From: Sandaracinobacteroides saxicola
GTDB taxonomy: Bacteria > Pseudomonadota > Alphaproteobacteria > Sphingomonadales > Sphingomonadaceae
Assembly: GCF_014117445.1 (NCBI RefSeq)
Contig: NZ_CP059851.1
Span: 3,026,501-3,090,500, forward strand
DNA length: 64,000 nt
Direction of reading: 5' to 3'
The notes under the pieces: model-generated
Databases searched by the model: none
What the model was told of the DNA's origin: nothing
Seen by the model: only the letters and a program-made list of their open reading frames with translations
Made by a program: the position numbers and the translations under genes
Shown: positions 1-10,058 of the stretch, in pieces
How the letters are laid out: each line of letters opens with the position of its first letter
How positions within the stretch are numbered: the stretch's first letter is position 1

Positions 1-27
1 GTCAAGACCAAATTAGTAGTCTGATTT

Positions 28-390
28 GTGGAAAGCGTTGAAATGGATTCTTTATATATTATTCTTTTTTGTATCTGCATACTCGTATTTGATCTGGTAA
101 ATTGGATTTACTATTTTGTCTATAAAAAACTCAATTCTGAGCTAGATTATCCTCTTTTTAGCAGCATTTACTTTCGGGGCTGGGCTCCAGTTTTTTTTGG
201 CGTGCTTTTTGTGGGATTTTATGGCTATGTAAATAAGGACGATTTTAGCAGTATTTCTCAGTCAGGTGGGATGGATTTATTTCTGCTGGTGTCGCTTCTT
301 ATTTTATTTGCGTATATTTTTTTCGCTAGGCCAAGAATAATTGTTCAATATATGAAAAAGAGGAGAAATTGCAACAATAGCAAGTTATAG
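28..390 (+). CDS. Hypothetical AT-rich membrane protein
   Basis: A 120-residue ORF from a GTG at 28; an ATG at 43 would give 115 residues. Three hydrophobic stretches (about residues 8-32, 52-66 and 83-100) suggest three membrane segments, and the C-terminus is strongly basic (MKKRRN). I recognise no family. Base composition is far more AT-rich than everything from 1.1 kb onward and codon use follows it, so this is probably acquired DNA beside the IS110 remnant. Upstream sequence is cut by the window edge. Confidence 0.6.
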   Translation: MESVEMDSLYIILFCICILVFDLVNWIYYFVYKKLNSELDYPLFSSIYFRGWAPVFFGVLFVGFYGYVNKDDFSSISQSGGMDLFLLVSLLILFAYIFFARPRIIVQYMKKRRNCNNSKL

Positions 391-494
391 AACTACGAAT
401 TACGGTGATGGTGTGGACGGTACTCTGATTGGGGGTTTGGTTCGGCTGTGCCGACCCTTCAAGGTGTAACGTCGAGGTTCACCTGCAGGAGCAT

Positions 495-512
495 CCCCGG
501 CCTTCGCCGGGG
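495..512. other. GC-rich hairpin upstream of the transposase remnant
   Basis: A perfect 7-bp stem (CCCCGGC/GCCGGGG) with a CTTC loop ends 6 bp before the likely transposase start. IS110-type elements carry a structured non-coding RNA between their left end and the recombinase gene; this hairpin lies where such a remnant would be, but the assignment is inference only. Confidence 0.4.
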
Positions 513-518
513 CAGGCT

Positions 519-698
519 ATGCCAACGCTACTCTCTGATCTGTCGTCTGTCACCGTTGTCGGGCTTGATCTGGCCAAGGATCTATTCCAAGTGCACGCCC
601 TTGATGCGGCTGGCCACATCATCGTGGCCCGGGCGCTGTGGCGAAAGGATGAGCCAGCTTTCTTCGCCGCCTTGCCGCCAGCTTATGGGAAGCTTTGA
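519..698 (+). pseudogene. IS110-family transposase, N-terminal fragment
   Basis: Starting at the ATG at 519, 59 codons encode a segment containing VVGLDLAKDLFQVHALD, which resembles the start of the DEDD recombinase domain of IS110-family transposases (first catalytic Asp in GLDLAK). Reading stops at a TGA at 696-698, whereas intact family members have roughly 300-400 residues; the rest of the catalytic domain and the C-terminal Ser domain are absent downstream. The element is therefore dead. A longer reading from 429 exists but its extra residues look non-coding. Confidence 0.75.
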
Positions 699-809
699 AA
701 CAGCTTGCCAAATCCACTCACCTCTGATAACCATATTGGCATCATCGAGTCAGCATCCAACGTCCATCCACCCCGCGCGACCCGCCCAAACCCCCCGAAA
801 TCGCTAAGT

Positions 810-848
810 CCTTGATTCAGGCTGTCACTTTTTTCGACAAACCTTCCA
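810..848 (+). repeat. 39-bp direct repeat, copy 1
   Basis: Starts CCTTGATTCAGGCTGTCACT and continues through TTTTTTCGA. It matches 1041-1079 with two mismatches, 231 bp apart. Not recognised as a named element. Confidence 0.85.
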
Positions 849-1040
849 AGTTTCAGCGATGCAACAAACCAACAGCCTCACCCATCCCGTCACCCTGGGC
901 TCGACCCGGGGCCCATTCGACACTCAGCCCACCCCAACAGCCCAACTGTCTCACAAACCCCCGTCCTGCTGAACTTGGTTCAGCACCCATGGTTCCTCCA
1001 ACACCCCACATGGCGCAGAAATCGACCATTTCCGCCAACC

Positions 1041-1079
1041 CCTTGATTCAGGCTGTCACTTTTTTCGATCAACCTTCCA
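1041..1079 (+). repeat. 39-bp direct repeat, copy 2
   Basis: Second copy of the repeat at 810-848. The 231-bp spacing is a multiple of three, so both copies read the same peptide (LIQAVTFFD) in one frame, but flanking codons do not look coding. Confidence 0.85.
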
Positions 1080-1243
1080 TAATCCTACAGCCCCTGCGCG
1101 GCCAAGCCGCGCGAAACGAGCAGTGGCGCAGGCGGAAGGAGCGAAAAGAAGAAAAGTAAGAAGAAAAAGGCGTGGCAAAGCCACGCTGTCGGACGTGTCG
1201 GTCGGCCAAGGCCAACCGCACGCCGGCCAAGCTTGCCTGAGTC

Positions 1244-1266
1244 GGAAAATAGCTACGCTATTTTCC
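1244..1266. terminator. Hairpin across the methyltransferase stop codon
   Basis: GGAAAATAGC/GCTATTTTCC, a perfect 10-bp stem with a 3-nt loop. It contains the TAG stop of the minus-strand methyltransferase (1253-1255). There is no strong U-tract, so a terminator role for the minus-strand operon is plausible but unproven. Confidence 0.5.
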
Positions 1267-2116
1267 GCCAGGCGGCGCTCAGCGCCGTCCCCAACACCAA
1301 CCCCCGCGCGCCCTCCCGAACCCCCAGCTCCCCGCTCTCCACCTCACCCCGCGCGCCCATCACCTGCCGCATCAACGCATCCAGCGCATGCGCGGACAGC
1401 CGCAGCGCATAGGTCGTCAGCACCATGAACCGGCTCTCCGCCCCCAACAGCGCCGCGCAATCGCTAAGCAACGGCGCCAGGTCGCGCGTCAGCTCCCACG
1501 TCTCCCCCGCCGGCCCCCGCCCGAACTTCGGCGGATCCAGCAGGATCCCGGCATAGACCCGCCCCCGCCGCACCTCCCGCGCCACGAACTTGCGCGCATC
1601 CTCCACGATCCAGCGCACGCTCTCCACCCCGTTCAGCGCTGCGTTCGCCCGCGCCGCCTCCACCGCCTTCTTGCTGGCGTCCACATGCGTCACCCGCGCC
1701 CCCGCCTTCGCCGCCACCAGGCTCGCCACCCCGGTATAGCCGAACAGGTTCAGAAACTCGTCCCCGGGCCGCAGCGTGTCGGCGATCATCCGCCAGTGCG
1801 GCATCATGTCGGGGAAGTATGCCAAATGCCGGAACGGCGTACACGCCGCATGGATGTCCACTCCCGGAAACGCCTCCACCACCCAGCTAGCCGGCACCTC
1901 GCCCGGGATGTGCCAGCGCCCGCCGCCCTCCTCGTCACTGCCGCCGATGAACTCGCCATCGGCGCGCCAGTCCGCCCCCGCCGGCGCCCACATCGCCTGC
2001 GGCTCCGGCCGGATGAAGCGATAGCGGCCATAGCGCTCCAGCTTCCGCCCATGGCCCGAATCGAGCAGCGCAAAGTCCCCGCCCGGCTCCGTCACCCAGG
2101 TCTTGAGCTGGCTCAT
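1253..2116 (-). CDS. Class I SAM-dependent methyltransferase, RlmI/RlmK-like
   Basis: A 287-residue protein of the class I rRNA large-subunit methyltransferase group. Visible motifs are the SAM-binding loop (LNLFGYTGVASLVAAKAGA, about residues 122-140), an acidic residue after the second strand (VTHVDAS) and the catalytic LLDPPKFGRG (about residues 192-201), typical of RlmI-type cytosine-C5 methyltransferases. The usual N-terminal PUA domain is short or replaced. Its ATG overlaps the stop of the M16 peptidase by 4 bp, so it is the last gene of a thrC-M16-methyltransferase operon. The RNA target cannot be told from sequence. Confidence 0.85.
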   Translation of the reverse strand: MSQLKTWVTEPGGDFALLDSGHGRKLERYGRYRFIRPEPQAMWAPAGADWRADGEFIGGSDEEGGGRWHIPGEVPASWVVEAFPGVDIHAACTPFRHLAYFPDMMPHWRMIADTLRPGDEFLNLFGYTGVASLVAAKAGARVTHVDASKKAVEAARANAALNGVESVRWIVEDARKFVAREVRRGRVYAGILLDPPKFGRGPAGETWELTRDLAPLLSDCAALLGAESRFMVLTTYALRLSAHALDALMRQVMGARGEVESGELGVREGARGLVLGTALSAAWRKIA

Positions 2117-3333
2117 CCCCGCTTCGGCCCCACCCGCGCCTCCACCTGGGCGCCCGCCAGCAACGCCGCCCCCGCCGCCCGCACCGCCTCCAGCGGCACG
2201 GCATCGATCGTCGCCGTCAACGCCGGCACATCGATGAACGCCCGGTGGCTCAACCAGCGCTGCCCCAGCCAGCTCGACAAGCCCCCCATGTCCTCCATCG
2301 CAAACAACAGGCTCGCCTTCAGCTGCGCCTTCGCCCGCGCCAGCTCCGCCGGGCTCAGCGTCGCTGCCGTCGCCGCCAGCGTCGCCCGGCTCAGGTCCAG
2401 CGCCTGCGCCGCATCCCGCGGCTGCGTCGCCATGCTCACGCTGAACAGGCCCGTCTCGGCATAGGGCGAATGCGACGCGCCAATCGAATAGGCCAGCCCC
2501 CGCTCCTCCCGCAGCTCCTGGAACAGCCGGCTGGACATGCCACCCCCCGCGGCCGTCGCGAACAACTGCGTCGCGAAATAGCCCGGATCATGAATCCCCG
2601 GCCCGGCAAATCCCAGCACGATATGCGCCTGCTCGCTGCGCTTCTTCACATGCTCCGAACCCCCGCGCCACACCCCGGCCTCCGCCACCGGCCCCGCCTC
2701 CGCCGCCAGGTCGCCGAACAGCCCCTCCGCCTGCCGCACCAGCGCCGCATGATCCACCGCGCCGGCCGCCGCCAGTACCGAGCCTGCCCCCCGATAATGC
2801 GTCGCCAGCCAGCGGTTCAGCCCCGCGGCATCCATCGCCGCCAGCGTCCCCTCATCCCCCAGGATCGCCCGCCCCAGCGGCTGGTCGGGAAAGGCCAGCG
2901 CCTGCGCCACATCCCACACCAGGTCATCGGGCGTGTCCCGCGCCTCCCCCAGCTCGGACAGCACCACCTCCCGCTCGCGCTCGATGTCGTCCGCATCGAA
3001 GCGCGGGTTGCGCACCAGGTCGGCGATCAGCTCCACCCCCAGTTCCACGTCGCTGGCCAGCGTCCGGGCGTGAAACGCCGTCACATCGCGCGCCGTCCAG
3101 GCGTTCAGGCTGCCGCCGGCATCCTCGATCGCCTCGGCAATCGCCCGGGCAGAACGTGTCCTGGTGCCCTTGAACACCATATGCTCCAGGAAATGCGCCA
3201 GGCCATTGTCCGCCGCCGCCTCGTGCCGCGCGCCGACATCCACATACAGCCCCACCGCCGCCGTGCTGACGCCGGGCACCGTCAGCGTCGCCACGGTAAA
3301 GCCATTGCCCAGCGTGCTGACCGCGGGCGTCAT
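2113..3333 (-). CDS. M16 family (insulinase/pitrilysin-like) zinc peptidase
   Basis: A 406-residue member of the processing-peptidase-like M16B subfamily. The inverted zinc motif HFLEH lies at residues 47-51, and E127, 76 residues after H51, fits the third ligand, so the catalytic half looks active; the C-terminal half is the inactive M16 partner domain. No signal peptide is evident. It overlaps thrC by 4 bp upstream and the methyltransferase by 4 bp downstream. The order thrC-M16 is a recurring sphingomonad arrangement. The substrate is unknown. Confidence 0.92.
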   Translation of the reverse strand: MTPAVSTLGNGFTVATLTVPGVSTAAVGLYVDVGARHEAAADNGLAHFLEHMVFKGTRTRSARAIAEAIEDAGGSLNAWTARDVTAFHARTLASDVELGVELIADLVRNPRFDADDIEREREVVLSELGEARDTPDDLVWDVAQALAFPDQPLGRAILGDEGTLAAMDAAGLNRWLATHYRGAGSVLAAAGAVDHAALVRQAEGLFGDLAAEAGPVAEAGVWRGGSEHVKKRSEQAHIVLGFAGPGIHDPGYFATQLFATAAGGGMSSRLFQELREERGLAYSIGASHSPYAETGLFSVSMATQPRDAAQALDLSRATLAATAATLSPAELARAKAQLKASLLFAMEDMGGLSSWLGQRWLSHRAFIDVPALTATIDAVPLEAVRAAGAALLAGAQVEARVGPKRG

Positions 3334-4721
3334 GCCGCCACCGCCCGCGCCGCGATGAAGGCCTGCAACGCCGCCTGGTCATTCGCCACCGTCTCATACC
3401 GCTCGACCCGGTCGAACAGCCCCGCGCACCGTGCCGGCAACCCCGGCCGGTGCCCGGTGGCCCGCTCCACCGCATCGGGAAACTTCGCCGGATGCGCCGT
3501 CGCCAGCGTCACCACCGGGCCGTCCAGCGGCAACGTCCGCGCCGCCGCCAGCCCCACCGCGGTATGCGGATCGATCACCTGGCCGACCTCCTGCGCCGCC
3601 CATTGCATCGCTGCCGTCATGGCATCGGCATCGGCGCGGAACGGCGTGAAATGCACCGCCGCCACCGCCTGCTGCTCCGCGCTCAGCGTCAGCCGCCGCG
3701 TCGCCTCGAACCCCGCCATCGCCGCCGCCAGCGCCGCGCCGTCTTGGCCATGGAGATCGAACAGCAGCCGTTCGAAATTGCTGCTCACCTGAATGTCCAT
3801 GCTCGGCGTCGCCGTCGGCACCAGCCGGCCGCTGCTGTAATCGCCGCTCGCCAGCGCCCGCGCCAAGATGTCGTTCACATTGGTCGCCACCACCAGCCGC
3901 CCCAGCGGCAACCCCATTTTCGCCGCCGCATAGCCGGCAAACACATCGCCGAAATTGCCCGTCGGCACCGCGAAATTCACCCGAACGTCCGGCGCGCCCA
4001 GCCGCACGGCCGCATGGAAATAGTAAACGATCTGCGCCAGCAGCCGCGCCCAGTTGATGCTGTTCACCGCCGACAGCGTGAAGCGGCCGTTGAACGCCGC
4101 ATCGTTGAACATCGCCTTCACATGCCGCTGGCAGTCGTCGAAATCGCCCTCCACGGCGATATTGTGCACATTCGCCGCCTGGATCGTCGTCATCTGGCGC
4201 CGCTGCACCTCGCTCACCCGGCCCTTCGGATGCAGCATGAAGATGTCCATCCCCGCCCGGCCGGCGACCGCCTGGATCGCCGCGCTGCCGGTATCCCCGC
4301 TGGTCGCGCCCACGATGGTCAGATGCTGCGTCGTACCGGCCAGAAACCGCTCGAACAGCCCGCCCAGCAGTTGCAGCGCCACATCCTTGAACGCCAGCGT
4401 CGGGCCATGGAACAGCTCCAGCAGCCACTGCCGGTGATCCAGCTGCACCAGCGGCGTCACCGCCGCATGCCCGAACCCGCCATAGGCCACCCGCAGCAGC
4501 CCGCGCAGCTCATCCGCGCTCAGGCAGTCCCCCACGAACGGCGCGATCACCCGCTCCGCCGTCTCGACATAGGACAGGCCGCGCATGTCCGCGATGTTGC
4601 CGGCCGACAGCCGCGGCCATTTGCGCGGCAGATACAGCCCGCCGTCACTGGCAAGGCCGGTCAGCGTCACGCCACGAAAATCGAGAACCGGCGCGGCACC
4701 GCGCGTGGACTGGTAATGCAT
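3330..4721 (-). CDS. thrC: Threonine synthase
   Basis: A 463-residue PLP enzyme converting O-phosphohomoserine to threonine, the last step of threonine biosynthesis. The N-terminus MHYQSTRG is characteristic of the long bacterial/fungal ThrC class, and K112 in GPTLAFKDVALQ is the PLP-binding lysine. GATSGDTGSAA and VPTGNFGD are the phosphate-binding and PLP-phosphate loops. Full length. It follows the cytochrome oxidase genes on the same strand, separated by the acidic-protein gene, and overlaps the downstream M16 gene by 4 bp. Confidence 0.97.
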   Translation of the reverse strand: MHYQSTRGAAPVLDFRGVTLTGLASDGGLYLPRKWPRLSAGNIADMRGLSYVETAERVIAPFVGDCLSADELRGLLRVAYGGFGHAAVTPLVQLDHRQWLLELFHGPTLAFKDVALQLLGGLFERFLAGTTQHLTIVGATSGDTGSAAIQAVAGRAGMDIFMLHPKGRVSEVQRRQMTTIQAANVHNIAVEGDFDDCQRHVKAMFNDAAFNGRFTLSAVNSINWARLLAQIVYYFHAAVRLGAPDVRVNFAVPTGNFGDVFAGYAAAKMGLPLGRLVVATNVNDILARALASGDYSSGRLVPTATPSMDIQVSSNFERLLFDLHGQDGAALAAAMAGFEATRRLTLSAEQQAVAAVHFTPFRADADAMTAAMQWAAQEVGQVIDPHTAVGLAAARTLPLDGPVVTLATAHPAKFPDAVERATGHRPGLPARCAGLFDRVERYETVANDQAALQAFIAARAVAA

Positions 4722-4770
4722 CGCGCGGCGTTATACGCTGCAACGCAGCGACGCAACCGAACCAACCAGG

Positions 4771-5205
4771 CTATCGCCCGACATCGACCTCGTCGTCGTC
4801 GGCGTCGTCGCCCAGATCCTCGTCTTCCAATCCGTGCTCGCTCGCCACGTCGCCCAGTGGATCGTCGCCGTCGTCCGCCACGCCCTCCATCAGCGCGGCC
4901 TCATCCTCGTCACCCTCGGTATCGCCCAGCTCGTCTTCCTCATCGTCATGCATCGGCTCGCCGGCATAGGCGTCGTTGTCGATATGGCCGGACCGCAGCA
5001 TCTCCTTCATCCGGTCGACCAGGTCCGGCGTGTCGTCGGGCACCGCCGCCGTCCGGTCCGCCCGCGGCTTGTGGCTTTCCAGCGGGTCGTGGCCATGATC
5101 GCCGTGCATCGCATCGTCGGCCACATCCTGGGCCTGCCCCTCATCCGCCTGCTCGCGGTTGAAGGTTTCGGGCGCCAGATTGTCATCGCGCTTCGGGTCT
5201 GTCAT
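4771..5205 (-). CDS. Hypothetical acidic protein
   Basis: A 144-residue protein from the ATG at 5205, an upstream in-frame start at 5229 being less natural. The second half is extremely acidic, with runs such as HDDEEDELGDTEGDEDE and GLEDEDLGDDADDDEVD. There is a possible short helix around PDLVDRMKEMLRSGHIDNDAYAGEP. No membrane segment or signal peptide. I recognise no family; it looks like an intrinsically disordered cytosolic protein. It sits between the SURF1 gene and thrC on the same strand. Confidence 0.75.
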   Translation of the reverse strand: MTDPKRDDNLAPETFNREQADEGQAQDVADDAMHGDHGHDPLESHKPRADRTAAVPDDTPDLVDRMKEMLRSGHIDNDAYAGEPMHDDEEDELGDTEGDEDEAALMEGVADDGDDPLGDVASEHGLEDEDLGDDADDDEVDVGR

Positions 5206-5265
5206 CGGGCGGATCCTTCCGCGGGGCATAAGTCCATCATGCCACGCTTGTTCCGCGCGCGCCAG

Positions 5266-5832
5266 CTAAGCGGCGCGCCGTCGCCGCATCATGAACAGCG
5301 CATAGATCACGCTCCAGATGGTGGCAAAGCTGAACCACTGGATCGCATAGGACAGATGGTTGTTGGGAATCTCGTCCAGCGCGGGCGGCACCGCGGCCGC
5401 CAGCCCCGGCCCCGTCGGCCGCGCGGCATAAAGCCGATAGGCGGGATTGGTGCCAGTCTCGATCAACCGGCCCAGCAACGTCATCCGCATCGCCGGCACC
5501 GCCTGACCGGCGAAACGCTGCCATTGCTCGGGCACGCTGAACCCCGCCACCAATTCCACCGGTGCACCAACCACCCGGCATTGCAGCAGCACGGCATAGC
5601 CGCTCTGCCCCCGCGCGCTGCGCCCGGCCCGCACGGTCGGCGTCTGCGCCGGGCAGTCGACCGTCGCCATCACCCGGCGAAACCCCAGCCCCGGCCCCGG
5701 CGCGCCACGCAGCCGCAGCACCGGCGCCTGCATCGCCGCCGCATAGCCGGCAAGTTGGGCTTCCTTCCAGCCCTTGCGCTGCACCTGCCAAGCCCCCAGG
5801 CCCAGCATGGTGGGAACCGCAATCAGCGTCAT
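5266..5832 (-). CDS. SURF1 family cytochrome oxidase assembly protein
   Basis: SURF1 proteins aid haem a insertion or maturation of aa3 oxidase. The ORF shows the family pattern: a membrane segment ending GLGAWQVQRKGWK, a periplasmic domain, NHLSYAIQWFSFATIW near the C-terminus and a second membrane helix ending in arginines. The start is unclear. The only in-frame ATG after the ctaE stop (at 5832) would cut the first membrane helix short (188 residues), while in-frame sequence upstream (ARRRLPLAATVMT) looks like the proper N-terminus but has no ATG, GTG or TTG. A rare start codon may be used. Confidence 0.85.
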   Translation of the reverse strand: MTLIAVPTMLGLGAWQVQRKGWKEAQLAGYAAAMQAPVLRLRGAPGPGLGFRRVMATVDCPAQTPTVRAGRSARGQSGYAVLLQCRVVGAPVELVAGFSVPEQWQRFAGQAVPAMRMTLLGRLIETGTNPAYRLYAARPTGPGLAAAVPPALDEIPNNHLSYAIQWFSFATIWSVIYALFMMRRRRAA

Positions 5833-5872
5833 GACGGTGGCGGCAAGCGGCAGCCGCCGACGCGCCGGCGGG

Positions 5873-6703
5873 TCAGCCGAAATAGGGCGCCGCCGCCGCG
5901 CCGAAGTTGCTGCCCCAGATATAGATCGACAGGAACAGGAACAGCCACACGACATCGACGAAATGCCAGTACCAGGCGGCCGCCTCGAACCCGAAATGCC
6001 GCTTCGGGCTGAAATCCCCGGCATAGGCGCGCATCAGGCACACGGCCAGGAAGATGGTGCCAACGATGACATGGAAACCATGGAAGCCGGTCGCCATGAA
6101 GAAGGTCGCGCCATAGATGTTGCCGCTGAAACCGAACTCGGCATGGCTGTATTCATAGGCCTGCAAACAGCTGAACAGCACGCCCAGGATGATGGTCAGC
6201 CACAGCCCCTGCTTCAGCCCATCGCGGTCGCCATGGATCAGCGCATGGTGCGCCCAAGTGATGGTCGTGCCGGACAGCAGCAGGATCAGCGTGTTCAGCA
6301 GCGGATAGACGAACGGATCCAGCGCCTCGATCCCCTTGGGCGGCCACACCCCGCCCACGGCATCGCCGGCGTGCGGATAGAGCGCCGCCGAGAAAAAGGC
6401 CCAGAACCAGGCAACGAAGAACATCACCTCGGACGCGATGAACAGGATCATGCCGTAACGGTGGTGCAGCTGCACCACCGGCGTATGGTCGCCGGCATTG
6501 GCCTCGCGGCGCACATCGCTCCACCAGAAGATCATGGTCGCCAGCACGCCGATCAGGCCCAGGATCGAAATCCATTTGCCCGCCACCGAACCATGCATCC
6601 ACAGCGCCCCACCGCCGGTCAGCGCCATCGCCGTGAAGGCGCCCATGATCGGCCAGGCGCTGGGCGGCAGGATGTGGAAGTCGTGCGTCTTGGTCGAAGC
6701 CAT
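5873..6703 (-). CDS. ctaE: Cytochrome c oxidase subunit III
   Basis: 276 residues from the ATG at 6703 ([15 protein letters not shown]). Subunit III of the aa3-type haem-copper oxidase, with the family's seven membrane segments visible, including [20 protein letters not shown] and, near the C-terminus, [18 protein letters not shown]. Full length. It lies 11 bp downstream of ctaG and immediately upstream of the SURF1 gene. Confidence 0.97.
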   Translation of the reverse strand: MASTKTHDFHILPPSAWPIMGAFTAMALTGGGALWMHGSVAGKWISILGLIGVLATMIFWWSDVRREANAGDHTPVVQLHHRYGMILFIASEVMFFVAWFWAFFSAALYPHAGDAVGGVWPPKGIEALDPFVYPLLNTLILLLSGTTITWAHHALIHGDRDGLKQGLWLTIILGVLFSCLQAYEYSHAEFGFSGNIYGATFFMATGFHGFHVIVGTIFLAVCLMRAYAGDFSPKRHFGFEAAAWYWHFVDVVWLFLFLSIYIWGSNFGAAAAPYFG

Positions 6704-6714
6704 GGTCGTCCCCG

Positions 6715-7326
6715 TTAACGTCGTGCCGCGATGTCGCTGGCGGATGTGGTGGTGATTTGCGCGGGTTGGGTGGGTTTGTCCACCGGGAAGAAGGTGTAGG
6801 ACAGCGTGATCTCGTCGATCCGCTTGGCATCCGGATCGTCCAGGATGGCCGGGTCGATGAAATACACCACCGGCATGTCCACCGTCTGGCCGGGTTTCAG
6901 CGTCTGCTCGTTGAAGCAGAAACACTGGATCTTGTTGAAGAAGCGCCCGGCGCTTTCCGGCGAGACATTGAAGGTCGCGGTGCCGGTCACCGTCGCCGCG
7001 CTCTGGTTGGTGGCGCGATAGAAGGCCATCTTCCGCTCGCCGATCTTCACCGTCACGCTGTTCTCAACCGGGTGAAAGGCCCAGGGCATCCCCGGCGCGC
7101 TGTTGCCGTCGAAGCGCACGCGGATGGTTTTCCCGGCCACGCTTTTCAGCGTCGCGGCATCAGGCAGCGCGCTGGCATCCGCCTTCTGCGTCGTGCCGCC
7201 AAAACCCGTCACCTGGCAGAAGATGCGATAGAGCGGCACGCTGGCATAGGCCAAGCCCACCATCCCCAGCGCGATCAGCGCCGCGATCAGCCCGGTGCGC
7301 CGGTTGGCCGTCGTCGATGTCGCCAT
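6715..7326 (-). CDS. ctaG: Cytochrome c oxidase assembly protein CtaG (Cox11)
   Basis: 203 residues from the ATG at 7326. One N-terminal membrane anchor ([20 protein letters not shown]) is followed by a periplasmic copper-binding domain. The copper motif [13 protein letters not shown] is intact, as is the downstream MPVVYFIDP. The protein delivers copper to the CuB site of subunit I. The start lies one base beyond the stop of the 41-aa protein gene, so the two are translationally close. Confidence 0.96.
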   Translation of the reverse strand: MATSTTANRRTGLIAALIALGMVGLAYASVPLYRIFCQVTGFGGTTQKADASALPDAATLKSVAGKTIRVRFDGNSAPGMPWAFHPVENSVTVKIGERKMAFYRATNQSAATVTGTATFNVSPESAGRFFNKIQCFCFNEQTLKPGQTVDMPVVYFIDPAILDDPDAKRIDEITLSYTFFPVDKPTQPAQITTTSASDIAARR

Positions 7327-7327
7327 C

Positions 7328-7453
7328 TCAGCCCCCCACCCGCGCCACGGTGATGCCATAGAACAGGATGACCAGCGCGCCCAGCACCAGCGCGAACAGG
7401 ATGTTCCGCTGCCGCCGCCGCTTCTCGAACAACGCGCGCTCCGCCGGCGTCAT
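7328..7453 (-). CDS. 41-aa single-pass membrane protein between ctaB and ctaG
   Basis: A short gene reading MTPAERALFEKRRRQR followed by one hydrophobic helix (about residues 18-34) and ITVARVGG. Its ATG overlaps the ctaB stop (ATGA, 7450-7453) and its stop ends one base after the ctaG start codon region, so it is held in place by tight coupling. A basic cytosolic N-terminus with a single helix matches the small CoxF-like proteins found at this position in alphaproteobacterial oxidase operons. The role is probably in oxidase assembly; the family name is from memory. Confidence 0.8.
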   Translation of the reverse strand: MTPAERALFEKRRRQRNILFALVLGALVILFYGITVARVGG

Positions 7454-8358
7454 CGCAGCCACCCGTCCAGCACCAGCGCGGCGAAGATCAGGAACAGATA
7501 CAGGATCGAGAATTTGAACAGCGCCTTCTCCGGCGCCATCGCCACCGCCTCGGTCGCGCCGTTGCGTGCCACCCGCACCGCCAGCAGCAGGAAGACGGCA
7601 CCCAGCACCGCCGCCGTCACGCCATAGAGCGCGCCGCTATACCCCAGCAGCCACGGCAGCAAGCTGACCAGCACCAGCGGCGGCGTATAGGCCAGCACCT
7701 GCCGGCGGGTTGCCGCCACGCCATGCGTCACCGGCAGCATGGGGATGCCGGCGTTGGCATAGTCACCCTTCACGAACAGCGCCAGCGCCCAGAAATGCGG
7801 CGGCGTCCACAGGAAGATGAGGCCGAACAGGATCACCGGCATCAGCGTGACATCGCCCGTCACCGCGGCCCAGCCGATGAGCGGCGGAAAGGCGCCCGCC
7901 CCGCCGCCGATCACGATATTCTGCGGCGTCCGCGGTTTCAGCCACAGCGTGTAAACGACGGCATAATAGAAGATGGAAAAGGCCAGTACCGCACCGGCCA
8001 CCAGGTTGACGCCCAGCGCCATGATGGCCACCGATCCCACTGACAGGATCACCGCGAACGCCATCGCCTCGTCGCGGCTCATCCGCCCCGCCGGGATCGG
8101 CCGCTTCGCGGTGCGCTTCATCCGCGCATCCAGCTCCGCCTCGAACACCATGTTGAATGCCGCCGCCGCGCCGGCGCCGATGGCGATGCACAGGATCGCG
8201 GTGAACGCCAGCACCGGATGCAAATGCCCCGGCGCCACCGCCATCCCGCACAGCCCGGTGAACACCACCAGGCTGACGACACCCGGCTTCAGCAGCGCGA
8301 CATAGTCGCGCCAGTGCGCCCCGGCCGGGTTGCCGCTGATGACCTCGGACTGGTTCAC
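7450..8358 (-). CDS. ctaB: Protohaem IX farnesyltransferase (haem o synthase)
   Basis: A 302-residue UbiA-superfamily integral membrane prenyltransferase that adds a farnesyl group to haem b, making haem o, precursor of haem a. The prenyl-diphosphate motif is visible as NMVFEAELDARMKRTAKRP with GRMS just after, and the second conserved loop is FWALALFVKGDYANAGIPML. The start is a GTG at 8358, 9 bp after the ctaD stop. Full length. Confidence 0.96.
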   Translation of the reverse strand: MNQSEVISGNPAGAHWRDYVALLKPGVVSLVVFTGLCGMAVAPGHLHPVLAFTAILCIAIGAGAAAAFNMVFEAELDARMKRTAKRPIPAGRMSRDEAMAFAVILSVGSVAIMALGVNLVAGAVLAFSIFYYAVVYTLWLKPRTPQNIVIGGGAGAFPPLIGWAAVTGDVTLMPVILFGLIFLWTPPHFWALALFVKGDYANAGIPMLPVTHGVAATRRQVLAYTPPLVLVSLLPWLLGYSGALYGVTAAVLGAVFLLLAVRVARNGATEAVAMAPEKALFKFSILYLFLIFAALVLDGWLR

Positions 8359-8367
8359 CGTCTCGCC

Positions 8368-10041
<1,674 letters not shown>

Positions 10042-10058
10042 CTATCGTCCTCGAAAAA

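Larger units (their letters stand above)
699..1243. other. Non-coding stretch with decayed repeats
   Basis: About 550 bp without a convincing gene. It holds a 39-bp direct repeat (listed separately) and small palindromes such as GCGCGGCCAAGCCGCGC near 1097 and GCGTGGCAAAGCCACGC near 1169. ORFs spanning it are proline-rich low-complexity readings with no family resemblance. It looks like debris left by mobile elements. Confidence 0.6.
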
